Assembly (NCBI GenBank): GCA_033807775.1
Contig: CM066317.1
Span: forward strand, 9,941,870 to 10,005,869
Source: Saussurea involucrata
Taxonomy: Eukaryota > Streptophyta > Magnoliopsida > Asterales > Asteraceae
Length of the DNA stretch: 64,000 bases
Direction: 5' to 3'
Shown here piece by piece: positions 22,401 through 32,232 of this stretch; the first letter of the stretch is position 1, and each line of letters opens with the position of its first letter. The notes under the pieces were generated by a model. The model saw only the letters and a program-made list of their open reading frames with translations, ran no database searches and was not told where the DNA came from. Position numbers and translations under genes: made by a program.

Positions 22401-22774
22401 GTTTGTTCAAGATGTTCAAATGGTTGAAGATATAAAGACAATTCGTGCTTAAAGAATATTCAAGAATGTCTTAAAGCTCAAAGCCCGTTAAACCTCAAAT
22501 CTCGTTCATAATTCAAAGACTGAAGAGTTTTTCAAAAGTCAAAGCTGCAAAGATCAGTGATTCGAAGATAAAAAGATTTTGTTTGAAGACCTTGATCAAC
22601 CTTACACAGATTTGAAGTTCGTGTTTCAAGACTTGTTGACTATTTGCCTTTAAAGAGCCTAAATGAAGATTAAAGCCGCCAAAGTGGATTCTTGAAGATA
22701 AAGCTTATCTGAAGATTAAAGAGCTGAAGACTACCGTCATAATTTTTCTAAATCTTGAATCCATAGGGGGAGAT
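19474..22774 (+). other. E3 3' untranslated region with repeated purine tracts and a duplicated tail
   Basis: It continues the hairpin array and then runs non-coding to the LTR. G-rich purine tracts occur near 19671, 19710, 20529, 21351, 21833 and 22767. E5 has matching tracts (as C-runs on the plus strand) near 44831, 44875, 44021, 43192 and 42738. Multiplied purine tracts are a Sirevirus trait. The 162-codon ORF at 20591-21079 is not kept in E5 and is not called. From about 21098 the tail is present twice (21098-22012, then 22013-22774). Confidence 0.75.
21843..22016 (+). repeat. Internal truncated LTR inside E3
   Basis: It starts TGTTAGTACACTAATG after a purine tract (CACAGGGGGAGAT) and follows an LTR of the E5/E1 subfamily for about 170 bp. 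It then breaks at a GAGAGTG-like junction into a second copy of the E3 3' tail. It differs in subfamily from the E3 terminal LTRs. Confidence 0.85.
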
Positions 22775-23037
22775 TGTTAGTACACAATGTATCCAAGATT
22801 TATGACTAATTTTAATCAGTCAATATTAGTCAAAGTCAACAAAATACCTTGTGTTGGTCAAAGGTCTATAAACCCAATTGTAGGGTTTGTAAGGAGAGAG
22901 GTCATCTTCCACACATAGTAGCCACACACACAAGTTTTTGTATTGCATTCATCATTGTGAGCTACTTGATCCTTATTGAATATAGAGATGGCTTCCTTTA
23001 TTGTTTGTATTGATTGATTATTTGTTCTAGGATCACA
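22775..23037 (+). repeat. 3' LTR of E3
   Basis: 263 bp, partner of 7613-7875 with about ten substitutions, followed by the ACTTA duplication. The purine tract CATAGGGGGAGAT precedes it. Confidence 0.92.
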
Positions 23038-23042
23038 ACTTA

Positions 23043-23521
23043 GTTTTTATGAAAATGAAAGTTTGGTCTTTAACTCGGATTAAATTGGTCAATGGCAATG
23101 GCTGTAACATGCAAATAGTTAGGGACGTTGATTGGGAAAATTATTAGTTTAAAATCTTAATGTTTCTTCCCAACATGCATATATTGCGAAAGTAAATATG
23201 TGTCTTGTTCTAGAAAAACTTTTACACCTCGAGAGAGGGTTGAAGTAGGTTTGTTTCCCACCATTATTAGAATCCTAAGTTGAAGTTACCCAATGCCCCT
23301 TAAATTGTAATAGTCATTTGTTTACTGTGTTTGCTTTTAATTGCTTCTTATTATAGCTCCCACTAATTTTGTTTATTTTATGTCCATTTAGTTAAATAAC
23401 CAAATTAATTATACTATTCACATAACTAGGCCATGATTATTAAGTGGTTAGTCCCTGTGATCGACCCGTATGCTACACATCTGTACGCTTGCGATTATAA
23501 ATTTAAAATACATCAAGTTTT
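23043..23521 (+). repeat. Right piece of an Athila-like LTR
   Basis: It resembles the end of Athila-type LTRs: a segment with TTAGTCCCTGTGATCGACCC and then an AT-rich end leading straight into the tRNA-Asp-type primer site. E3 was inserted into it. Confidence 0.5.
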
Positions 23522-23539
23522 TGGCGCCGTTGCCGGGAA
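23522..23539 (+). other. Athila/Tat-type primer binding site
   Basis: TTGGCGCCGTTGCCGGGA fits the tRNA-Asp primer site typical of Athila-lineage Gypsy elements, slightly decayed. Confidence 0.8.
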
Positions 23540-23639
23540 GGCGATTAGCCTAGCATTAACTTCCTTTTTGATTGACTAGTCTATGGTTTCACTTCCCTAT
23601 TTCTATTTTCCATTTCACTTTTTTGTACTTTAGCAACCA

Positions 23640-24075
23640 TGACTAATCTTGTCTATTGTTGTGTTTTCCAGTTAACTTACTTGTATGCATCGAAGATCAC
23701 AAGGATTATATCGATTGCTATTTGATCCTGATATTGAAGTTACACCAAGAAGGTTTAAACACGAAAATGAGAAGAAAAATAAGACAAGTGGTTAAGGCAG
23801 ATCAAGCTGGCCGTACTCTAAAAGACTTCGTTAAGCCCATTTATGGCTCCACCTCATCCATCACTCGTTCGACTATTTAACCCGCAAGTTTCAAGTTGAA
23901 GACTAATATGGCAACATTTATGAAGCAAGATCAATTCTCGGGATCTCCTCAGAAAATCCAAATGATCACTTGGATATTTATTCTTGGAAAAGTGTGATAT
24001 GATCAAGATTCCGAATGAAGCCATCCATTTGTGGCTCTTTGCATTTTCTCTTCGGGATAAGGCAAAGGATTGACT
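23640..24075 (+). pseudogene. Athila-like Gag pseudogene
   Basis: Broken frames read RTLKDFVKPIYG, then about 60 bases later NMATFMKQDQFSGSP, then IPNEAIHLWLFAFSLRDKAKD. These correspond in order to the conserved start of Athila Gag, a trace ending in the hallmark FSLRDKA. Stops and frameshifts separate the blocks, and the rest of the element is missing. Confidence 0.65.
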
Positions 24076-24084
24076 TAAGATCAC

Positions 24085-24340
24085 AAGGACTATCGTTGGT
24101 GAAAGAGTGTGACGCAGTTGCGCTCTCTAAAGCTATGTCATGGGCAGTCTAGGGTTGCAACGGTAATCTTCGAATCGGATGCTAAGCAGGAGGTTGATGC
24201 TATAAACTCCTTTGAAGACGACGACTTAGAATTTGGTAATCTTATCTCTCGTTGCCGCATGATTCTTTTTCAAAATGATTCTTACTGCATCAAGTTTATT
24301 AGGAGACAAGCAAACGGGAGCGAAGGAATCCCGTTTCTCT
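24085..24340 (+). pseudogene. RNase H-like (RVT_3/LINE-type) pseudogene fragment
   Basis: Frames read CDAVALSKAMSWA, then VIFESDAKQEVDAINS and LISRCRMILFQNDSYCIKFIRRQAN. This order fits plant RVT_3-type RNase H domains (E..AL..A..WA; ESD; CR..L; RQAN). A frameshift or stop lies near 24150 and no complete domain remains. A similar shorter relic is at about 5490-5580. Confidence 0.6.
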
Positions 24341-25608
24341 TCTTGTCCTATTACGTACTTTGAGATGCCTAGTATTTTAGCTAATTCCTTGAACAATGTT
24401 TGCACTGTTGAGGATCATTAATCAAAGCTTTTTATTTAAAATAAAAAAACTTGAATCCTTTGTCTAACTATTTTAGTCACTTTAACTACCCGTTTTTCTT
24501 ATTTTCTATTAATTACAAATAAAACAAAACATTTTGATCGAACCACCAACACCATGTGTCCCTATTCTCTTTTCCACTATCTCACTTCTTTTCCGTTGAG
24601 GTCTTTCGACAACCAACAATTTTCCATCGCCCACTCCAACAAACCCTCCCACATTGAAAAATCACATGCAACCTTTGGTCCCAAAACCCCAACCTATACA
24701 ATTCCACATGAACATCAAAACAACAACCCTAATAACGTTCAAGCACAAACCTCATGAACACCACAAAATATTTATGTACATATGCAAATTCATTCAAAAA
24801 ATTGTGTACAAAGCTTATATAAAGCAAAAATAAATAAATTTGAATCAATCATGCTAAAACCTTAATCAATTTCAAAAAGAAAAAAAAACACTGAGTCAAC
24901 GCTTCTAAAAAACCTTCTCAAACTCGAAGTTGTAAAGCCCAGAAAAAGCGGGATTTGGATATGTTCTTGAAAGCACTTTGCATGGGGTTGATACACGCTA
25001 TTTTTTTAGTGCTTAAACGTTATTTGTTTACTTCTATTAGGTCATTTTCTCTTTATATTTCAATCTTGAGTCATTTTGATACCTTATTTTTCATTTATTT
25101 ATTTTATGAAGCTAAAGTTGTGAGATTACTCTGAAATAAGGCTATGGAGTCCAAATTTCACCTTATGGACATGCTGCACATTCCCACAACATTAACTTGG
25201 TTGTCTTCGTGGTCTTTTTTGGAAGAGCTTACTATGCTTGGATTGAGATTTTTTTTGTTGCTCGAAAATCAAGTTATGATGACCTAGGTAAATTTATTGT
25301 TGAACCTTTTGTAATTGGATGATTAAAGTTGTTATGCCTTATTATACTTTTGTTGACTTTAACTAAACTTTGTCTCCAAATTTTCTTTTAATTTACATCT
25401 ACCTCCCTTTAAGGTTAGTATAAATAGAGGTGCATGTTAGGGTTGTAGTTTGGAAGCAAGTTTTAGAGAAGAGGGATACAATCAGATCTAATCTGATTGA
25501 GTTTACGTTTCCAAGTACTTTATGTTTATGCTCTCTCGTCTTAATTTTTAAATTCTTGTACTTTCTTGAATCTTGTTTTTCAATTCTCAATGTTTTTTCT
25601 TACATTAA
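24341..25608. other. Repeat-derived DNA without a recognisable gene
   Basis: AT-rich. A TATAAATAG string at about 25421 followed by a GTTAGGGTT stretch looks like the promoter part of some LTR, but no boundaries could be drawn. The short ORFs here show no motif. Confidence 0.35.
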
Positions 25609-25916
25609 GGGGCCGTTCACAAAAATCTTACCCGGGTAAGTGCTTACCAAGTCACATTAGCTTACCGGATGAATATGGCAAGTACCAAGAATCTTACCCG
25701 GTAAGAGCGGAAGCAAGGACCGAGAGTCGGAAGCAAGGACCGAGAGTCTTACCCGGTAAGTGAGTGCGACGACTCTTATCACGGTTAGCGCTTACCGGCT
25801 AAATTGTTGCATACGATGCCATTTTGGTGGACTAAAATCTTACCTGGGAAGTAAGCGACAATGTTGAATTTTACCGGTAAGCACTTACCCGGGTAAGTGA
25901 TTAGGTAAACGGCCCC
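25609..25916. mobile_element. MITE with GGGGCCGTT ends
   Basis: The ends GGGGCCGTTCAC and (inverted) GGGGCCGTTTACC bound 308 bp. The arms share AATC.CTTACCCGGGTAAGTGCTTACC. The palindrome-like word CTTACCCGGTAAG recurs at several places inside. GGGGCCGTT ends are common in PIF/Harbinger-type MITEs, but the expected 3 bp duplication is not clean (TAA against GAA). Confidence 0.7.
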
Positions 25917-26488
25917 GAAGTTCTTTACATTTTTACGCTTACTGTCTTTACATTTCGTCATTTACTTTCAGTTATTAAATTTTCGTCATTTACCTTGATG
26001 TATTTATTTTTGTTCTTTACACTTCTTTGCAATTTATTTACGGTATGAGTAGCTAATTTTTATAGTCTGGTGTGAGATAGAAGGTAAGATTTTACAAATG
26101 AAAGTTGACATCGTTTCGGACAATTATGATGTTACATTATTTCATTTGAAGTTTTAGAAATCTAAGTAACTTCTTGACGAGTTGATCACTTTGAAAAGTG
26201 TCAAAGTGTCATGGTCTTAGGAATAAGCCATTTAAGTGTACGTCAATTTCATTGATATGAGAAGTAGATTTGGAAGATTTTCTAACAAAATAATTTGTTA
26301 TCTATGTTTTTCAAACCATTTAATTCTTGATGGGTTGGTCACTTATCAAAGTGTTAAAATGTAGTGGGTTCAGGAATGAGCCCCTTGAAACACATCAACT
26401 TGAATTATATGCGAATGGCTTAGAAGAGTTATTTCAAACAAAGACATTTGTTAATCCATATATTTTGAGGACATCATTTGACACTACC
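25917..26488. other. No gene seen
   Basis: AT-rich non-coding DNA. Confidence 0.4.
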
Positions 26489-26550
26489 ACCATCCTGACA
26501 CTGCATACCACTGTCCTGAGATTGCATACCACTGTCCTGATACTGCATAG
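26489..26550 (+). repeat. Short tandem repeat, about 22 bp x 3
   Basis: Three imperfect copies of CACTGTCCTGAnAyTGCATAC. Confidence 0.75.
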
Positions 26551-26701
26551 AAATATGTAAGTTAAAAGCTAAACAATAGTTAGATGGTGAAAGTACTTAT
26601 TGCGAGACATATGTTGTAGCATCTCTACGACATTGTCTGCTGGAATTTGTGTTTATTTCTCACCAAAAGTCTTACACTCATGCTTTTCTATTTATGTTCT
26701 A

Positions 26702-26735
26702 CTAGTTGAGTGCCCGCGCAATGCGGTGGGACGTG
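26702..26735 (-). other. Possible Helitron 3' terminus
   Basis: On the minus strand a GC-rich short hairpin (CCGCATTGCGCGGGC) is followed after a few bases by CTAG and then T, the usual form of a Helitron 3' end. The element would extend to higher coordinates. Its 5' end was not found and no Rep/helicase coding is present, so it would be a non-autonomous copy. Confidence 0.45.
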
Positions 26736-26957
26736 AAACCCTAAATAAATGTACACAAACATATTGATTACGGATAAATATTTGCATTCAAAATTGTAAG
26801 GACGTAAGCTTTTTGTGATGTTTCAGTTTTAAAACTAAATATGATGCTTTGTTTTATGAGAACAAAAAAGATGTTAAATAATTCACCGAGAGGAACCAAA
26901 CTTCAAGGATCTCAAAACATCTTAGATTTTACAGTTATGTTACAACGTGAGAACTTT

Positions 26958-27191
26958 GGATAATAGATGAAATGATATCACAAATTTCAGATAATTCATG
27001 TGTATATATTGGCGCCTTACATAAGTTTAAAAATAGGAGGTTTATGAATGTAACATAATATCACTTGACCATCTGGATAATAGATGAAATGATATCACAA
27101 ATTTCAGATAATTCATGTGTGTTTATTGGTGTTTTACATAAGTCTAAAAATAGGAGGTTTATGACTGCAATATAATATCACTTGACCACGA
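26958..27191. repeat. 117 bp direct tandem duplication
   Basis: GGATAATAGATGAAATG... is present at 26958 and again at 27075, with about ten differences. It may be internal to the possible Helitron. Confidence 0.85.
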
Positions 27192-27927
27192 CCGTCCTCG
27201 TATGATTGTAGGAGCAACCTAAAAAAACTTCACAAATATAATGGTAAACTTGAATCAGTTGAAAATATGGAAAACCAAAGCATACTATTTACTATTTCAA
27301 AAAGTGTTTGAAAATGCATAGCACTCACAGGGTCAATAAAAGCAACTGAAATGGTTCATGGCATTAGCCTCGTGTTTTGTTATGTGGTACTTTGAACATT
27401 ATAGTAGAATTATTTAGATATACACACACATGATACAAATATGAAATACTTGTAACCATGACATCAATAACTCATAAACAAGTACAACAATATCATAAAA
27501 TTTCAAGTGTCTAATATATATACATGCAAACATTATGAATATTTCAAGTTAACAACTTACAACTTACAAGTACCTAAGAAATTATATAAGCAACATAATA
27601 TTTATAACTCATCAAACAATCTGTTTCACTGTGTTGAGGGTTGTCCAAATCGATAAGCCGAAAAATAATGATCTAAGAGGATCCAATCTCCAACATTTGT
27701 CCCTGCCATTTGATTGGTTCGACAAACCTATCATTGACCTCACATGGACCGGTTACCGACCTAACATTGCCTCACTGTGGCTTTGTTTGGATTTTAGTTT
27801 TACCCCTATGATTCATTGGGTCACTTCCATTGAAAATGTTCCACGAAACCTGGATAGTATTACAGAGAGATTCCACTGATCAAGGAAACACAGAGCCTAC
27901 CACTCCTTCATACATGTAGTGATAAAT
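27192..27927. other. Left flank of E4, no gene seen
   Basis: The 82-codon ORF at 27631-27879 has no recognised motif. Its base composition is less AT-rich than its surroundings, so it might be an old gene fragment, but nothing supports a call. Confidence 0.4.
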
Positions 27928-28167
27928 TGTTAGTGCCTAAATTCTAATTGTACTAAGTAGAGGGGCTTGTTTTGTAATAGGGTGATAGTTAACCCTAGGT
28001 ATATAATGTTTGCTTGTTTCCTTTTTAGGTAACAAGAGTCACCTACACACACTAGCCACACACACTTGATTTGTTCTTCATTGTATTGTGTGAGCTTGAT
28101 TGATTCATTGAATATAGAGGTGGACACTTTAATGTTATTGGATTGATTACTTGTTTCTGGGATCACA
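27928..28167 (+). repeat. 5' LTR of E4
   Basis: 240 bp, TGTTAGTGCCTAAATTC to GGGATCACA. A TATA-like GGTATATAATG is near 27998, and a CACACACTAGCCACACACA block lies downstream. One C/T difference from the 3' LTR lies in the CA-rich block. Confidence 0.95.
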
Positions 28168-28182
28168 ATTGGTATCAGAGCT
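28168..28182 (+). other. E4 primer binding site
   Basis: ATTGGTATCAGAGCT follows the LTR and matches the tRNA-iMet primer site. Confidence 0.92.
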
Positions 28183-28994
28183 ATGTATTCATCTAGATCA
28201 GATTAGATTTTATTGAGAGTTTTTGCATTTTGAGTGTTCTTCAAGTTTTCATCCATTTCTTATTGATTTTGATCATTTGAGTTCTTCAAATGGATTAGGA
28301 TCGATCTAGAAGTGTTTGATATTCATTTATGCGTGTTTTGATTCCATAATCATACCAGAATCGATCTCAAATCGTGCAAACTCGGATTTTCGGACTTTTG
28401 AGCAAAAACCTACTGTTTTGGATCGAAAATCACTGTTCTAGTGGTTTTTGGACAAAATTTGAAGTAGTAAATCTGTCCAGAATCGTATTTCGACCTTACC
28501 TACCAATTTTCAGATCATTTGGATAATTATTGAAGAATCAACTCCCGATCATTTGAATCTTCATCGAAATCGCAATCATGATATTCATCGAAATCGCAAT
28601 CGTCTGATATTCATCGAAATTGCAGTGAACGTTGAGTGAACAGTTCCAAGTCGCAGTGACCTATTGCGACTTGACTCCCAAATCGCAGTGACCTATTGCG
28701 ACTTCGATCCCGAATCGCAGTCCATTACCAAGTGAACAGTACCAAATCGCAATCCTCTATTGCGACTCGAGTGAAATTTTTTTTACTCTGTTGCGATTCC
28801 ATTTCATTGCGACTCCAAGTGTTGCGATTCCAATTATTGCGACTTCATTTGTTGCGATTCCAACTGTTGCGACTTCATTGCATTGCGACTTCAAACCTAT
28901 TGCGACTTAAGTGTGTTGAGACTTCAGTTTGAAAAATATTTTTTTTACTAATCAAATCTAAAGAATACAAACGATCAACGACAAGTAATTCAAT
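28183..28994 (+). other. E4 untranslated leader
   Basis: Non-coding up to the gag ATG at 28995. Its 3' part holds the TTGCGA/TCGCAA cluster described separately. Confidence 0.8.
28640..28920 (+). repeat. TCGCAA/TTGCGA cluster in the E4 leader, with hairpins
   Basis: About a dozen TTGCGA or TCGCAR words. Three pairs form hairpins with a 7-base stem and exactly 5-base loop: 28651-28669, 28683-28701 and 28747-28765 (TCGCAAT-CCTCT-ATTGCGA). The two TCGCAGT units pair through one G-T wobble. Single TTGCGACTT or TTGCGATTCC words follow every 15-17 bases to 28920. Confidence 0.85.
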
Positions 28995-31900
28995 ATGACT
29001 GCAAGAGATATTTTAACAATTGGGTCGAAGGACAAACCACCGGTTCTTTTTCCCAAGGAATTTAAAATATGGAAAGATTGGTTCATGGACTACGTAGAAA
29101 GACAAGAGAACGGAGAATTCATTTCTAATTCTTTGATTAATGGGCCAATGGGAAAAATAACAAGAAGAGGAATTCTTACTGACGGGGACCCAATTCCTGA
29201 ATATGTTGAAGTTTTACCAATTCACTATGATGTTGATCAGAAAAAGCTGTATTATGGAGACAAAATGGCAAAGTCCCTCGTAATTCAAGCATTGACAAAT
29301 GATATTTACCGAAAGGTAGATAGCAAGAATCACTCCGGGAAAGCCATGTTAGATGAGTTGACAAAACTTTATCAAGGTTCTGAGATTGAAAACCAGATGA
29401 GAATTTCCAATGCAATTAATCTTTATGAGAGCTTTAAACAGAAAGATGGTGAAGCTCTTGATTCCACATATGACCGTTTCACCACTATCTTGAACGAGCT
29501 GAACATATACAGCATCAACAAGTCTATAATTGAGCATAATGTAAAGTTTCTGAATGTACTTCAACCTGAGTGGAAGAAGTATGCTCATCGGATGAAACAA
29601 AATACCAAGTTGGATGTTTTGCCTCTTCAAGAGATGTATGAAACTTTGAAACAAGATGAAGAAGATGCTGATGCTAAGAGAGCCAAGAAGAAGAAGAAAG
29701 AGAAGAAAGAAGAGAAGAGAGAGGTTAAGGAAGAAGAGTTAGATCCACTCGCTTTACTGTCTAACAGAAATTATTCCAAGAATGTGGGTAATCAGTCTGA
29801 TGAAGAACAGAATGAAGCAGGTGCGATAGATGAGATTGAAAGCATGAAGAACTCTTTGGCACTCCTTACCAGATCGTTTCAGAGACAGTTTGGAAAAAGC
29901 CCTGGGTCTAATAATCAAAGATATTCTTCGGGTTCAAAGAATTTTGAACACAAGGCAAATGTTGAGTCTAGCAGGAGCTTTGATTACAAGAAAGTTGAGT
30001 ATAAGAGAGAGGAGTATCAGAAACCGGAAGAGAAAAAGGTATTTGAGAAGAAGGAGGAAACTCCAAAATGCTACAACTGCGGAAAGACTGGTCACTTCTC
30101 TAAAGAGTGCTGGAAGCCAAAAGTCAGGGATTCTACGTACTACAAGAACAAGTTGCTGCTTGCCGAAAAGAAAGAATTGGGGATAGCACTGTTGGTCGAA
30201 GAAGAATACTGGCTAGATATGTCTGATGATAAAGATGAAGGTGAGAAAGTTGCTCAGACTAAGATGTGTTTCATGACCAAGAAAACCGATAGTGAAGGTT
30301 CAGAGTCTACTTCCAACGAGGTACATTCCGCTCTTTACAATCAATTCTTTACTCAACAAGCTTGTTTAACAAAAAGATTAGAAAACCTAACAAAAGACCA
30401 GGAAAGAGCAGACGGGATAATTTCCACTCAAAAGGCTATAATAATAGATCAAGAAAGTAAAATTAAAGTTTTTGAAAAGAAAAAGGCCGAATTTGAGATT
30501 GGTCATGCGTATTTTGAAGACAGAATAACTGAACTATCAGATAAATTGCTGAGCTCGGAAGTTAAGAATAGCGAGTTTGAGAGCCTTTTGCATGCTTACA
30601 AAGACAGAAATGATGAGTTATGTGAAAATGTCAAGGATCTGGAAAATAAATTGTACAAAGCAGGTCAAACTGAACAAACAATTCACATGCATAAACCAAA
30701 TAAGTTCAGATATTTCAACTCAAAATGGGGAATCGGGTATGACAATCCACAATACCTGAGCAATGCTTTATCAAAATCTCCCAGTTTGTATAAATTTGAA
30801 TGGATTGAACTTGCCGTATATTCAAAATTTCAAATCAAGTGTCTTAAGATGGATGGTGAAGACTATGAAGCGGAAGAAGAAATAAAAAGGAAAACGACAG
30901 TTAAAATGCAACTTCCTTTTTGGTATGGTCCAGACAATGCAATGGCATTGAATAATAAGAAAACCTTACCAAACAATTACTTTGAGAGTCATGTTGTTAA
31001 AGAACCGCAGGAAAAAGAAAATACTCAAAAGGATATTACTGACAAACCAGTTTTTGAATGTAAAAGATACTTTCCACCAATGGTTCTTGAACAAAAACTC
31101 ATGGACCTCGAAAGCAAGATCCAAAGCAACATTCAAGAAGTCAGAAATGACGAGAAGCTTGCTTTTGAGATTGAAAAGGAAGTTTTGCTCACTGTATTTT
31201 CAGAAAGCTTAAAGGAAATGAAAACCAAACTTGAGGAAATATCTGAAGGAATAGTTTCAAAAGAAAAACAATCCTCAGATTCAGATGTCTCCTCATGCAA
31301 AGCTTTTATAGGAAATGCTCTTTTGAGAGACTGGACAACCGTTGACCAAGAGGATTTTGAACCTTGGGATTTGGAAGATCAGTTTGATAATGATCCTCCT
31401 ATATATTTTCCTACGGAAGAAGATAAAATCTTTCAGAAAGAATATAATGACTTTCTTTTTCCCAAGTCTGATGATAATAATAGCCCATCATATGACACTG
31501 ATACTGATTTTGAAAGTGAGAATGTTGGTAAGGACAAAGGTAAAGCTGTGTGTGAAGCACCTGTTCAATTTGATTTATGTGCCAAACTTCCAGATCATTC
31601 TGACTTTCTAATAAAAGAAGAGGAACCCGAAAAGATTATTTTGGAAGGGGAATCTTCAAAATTAGCTGAGAAAATCTTTGTTAATGATGTTCATTCTAAA
31701 TCCAAATCAAAACCATCATTACAGAAAAAGAAAAGAAAAACAAAAAGAAAGAAGCATGTTAACTCTTTTCAGACTCAATATTCAAAAGCTTACAACTCTT
31801 ATTTGTCTGGTTTTTCAGATCGTAATTTGAGAAACAATACGCGTCTTGAGTGGAGAATAAAGGAGTCCGCACAGGATGTGGCCCAGATCGAATCATCCCA

Positions 31901-32210
31901 TGCTACTTTAAATGTTTTAAATTCCAAGAAAGACAATTTTGTTTCGAATGTTATTAATTATGAGGTTGGCAATAGACGAAAACTTGTAGTTTCTTACAAG
32001 GTTTATTCAATGCGACAACTGATTAATTTGGCACGAGATCAAATTTGTTGTGCTTCTTGTGGTGTGGATGATTTTATCTGCAAATCTGACTATAATCGTT
32101 GGTTTTATTCAAATGCTTATATTAAAACCAGTTATAGAAATCAAAATGTTAAATCCAAGCCTACTAACCCAAAAGTACCCGATTGGCAGTGGGTACCTAA
32201 AACCGTATAA
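28995..32210 (+). CDS. gag: Sirevirus-like Gag, 1071 residues
   Basis: It starts at MTARDILTIGSKDKPPVLF. The UBN2-type capsid region lies around residues 80-220 (LTKLYQGSEIENQMRISNA; STYDRFTTILNELN). A long Lys/Glu run follows near 230-250. The nucleocapsid knuckle CYNCGKTGHFSKEC lies near 358-371. Long coiled-coil segments fill about 455-560 and 740-790. An acidic tail, a basic KKKRKTKRKKH block, a second Cys module (QICCASCGVDDF) and the terminal WVPKT complete it. The ORF is intact. Gag forms the cytoplasmic virus-like particle. Pol begins just after the stop in another frame, so it needs a separate expression mechanism. The C-terminal 250 residues are shared with E1, and the last 60 with E3/E5. 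Confidence 0.92.
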   Translation: MTARDILTIGSKDKPPVLFPKEFKIWKDWFMDYVERQENGEFISNSLINGPMGKITRRGILTDGDPIPEYVEVLPIHYDVDQKKLYYGDKMAKSLVIQALTNDIYRKVDSKNHSGKAMLDELTKLYQGSEIENQMRISNAINLYESFKQKDGEALDSTYDRFTTILNELNIYSINKSIIEHNVKFLNVLQPEWKKYAHRMKQNTKLDVLPLQEMYETLKQDEEDADAKRAKKKKKEKKEEKREVKEEELDPLALLSNRNYSKNVGNQSDEEQNEAGAIDEIESMKNSLALLTRSFQRQFGKSPGSNNQRYSSGSKNFEHKANVESSRSFDYKKVEYKREEYQKPEEKKVFEKKEETPKCYNCGKTGHFSKECWKPKVRDSTYYKNKLLLAEKKELGIALLVEEEYWLDMSDDKDEGEKVAQTKMCFMTKKTDSEGSESTSNEVHSALYNQFFTQQACLTKRLENLTKDQERADGIISTQKAIIIDQESKIKVFEKKKAEFEIGHAYFEDRITELSDKLLSSEVKNSEFESLLHAYKDRNDELCENVKDLENKLYKAGQTEQTIHMHKPNKFRYFNSKWGIGYDNPQYLSNALSKSPSLYKFEWIELAVYSKFQIKCLKMDGEDYEAEEEIKRKTTVKMQLPFWYGPDNAMALNNKKTLPNNYFESHVVKEPQEKENTQKDITDKPVFECKRYFPPMVLEQKLMDLESKIQSNIQEVRNDEKLAFEIEKEVLLTVFSESLKEMKTKLEEISEGIVSKEKQSSDSDVSSCKAFIGNALLRDWTTVDQEDFEPWDLEDQFDNDPPIYFPTEEDKIFQKEYNDFLFPKSDDNNSPSYDTDTDFESENVGKDKGKAVCEAPVQFDLCAKLPDHSDFLIKEEEPEKIILEGESSKLAEKIFVNDVHSKSKSKPSLQKKKRKTKRKKHVNSFQTQYSKAYNSYLSGFSDRNLRNNTRLEWRIKESAQDVAQIESSHATLNVLNSKKDNFVSNVINYEVGNRRKLVVSYKVYSMRQLINLARDQICCASCGVDDFICKSDYNRWFYSNAYIKTSYRNQNVKSKPTNPKVPDWQWVPKTV

Positions 32211-32232
32211 TTTCCATTTTGCAGCCCAGTCA
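32208..32232 (+). promoter_or_regulatory. Gag-pol junction with splice-acceptor-like tract
   Basis: Immediately after the gag TAA comes TTTCCATTTTGCAG, a T-rich tract ending in CAG. pol is open in the -1 frame from before the stop and has no ATG ahead of the protease motif. E1 has the same string, and E3 and E5 have TCTGTTTTGCAGG at the same spot. Splicing or frameshifting are both possible; no clear slippery heptamer was seen. Confidence 0.45.

Larger units (their letters stand above)
7613..23037 (+). mobile_element. E3: non-autonomous Copia (Sirevirus-derived) element, interrupted by E6
   Basis: It is bounded by LTRs at 7613-7875 and 22775-23037 and by the 5 bp target duplication ACTTA (7608-7612, 23038-23042). 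Without E6 and its duplication it is about 7.0 kb. It has a long leader, one ORF resembling the C-terminal half of Sirevirus Gag, a hairpin array and a long 3' region with several purine tracts. There is no protease, integrase, RT or RNase H, so it must depend on a helper such as an E4-like element. Roughly ten differences between the two LTRs mean it is older than E4 and E5. Confidence 0.9.

Noticed and set aside
27631..27879. 82-codon ORF as a small gene
   Set aside because: No motif, no homologous copy in the window, and no recognisable promoter.
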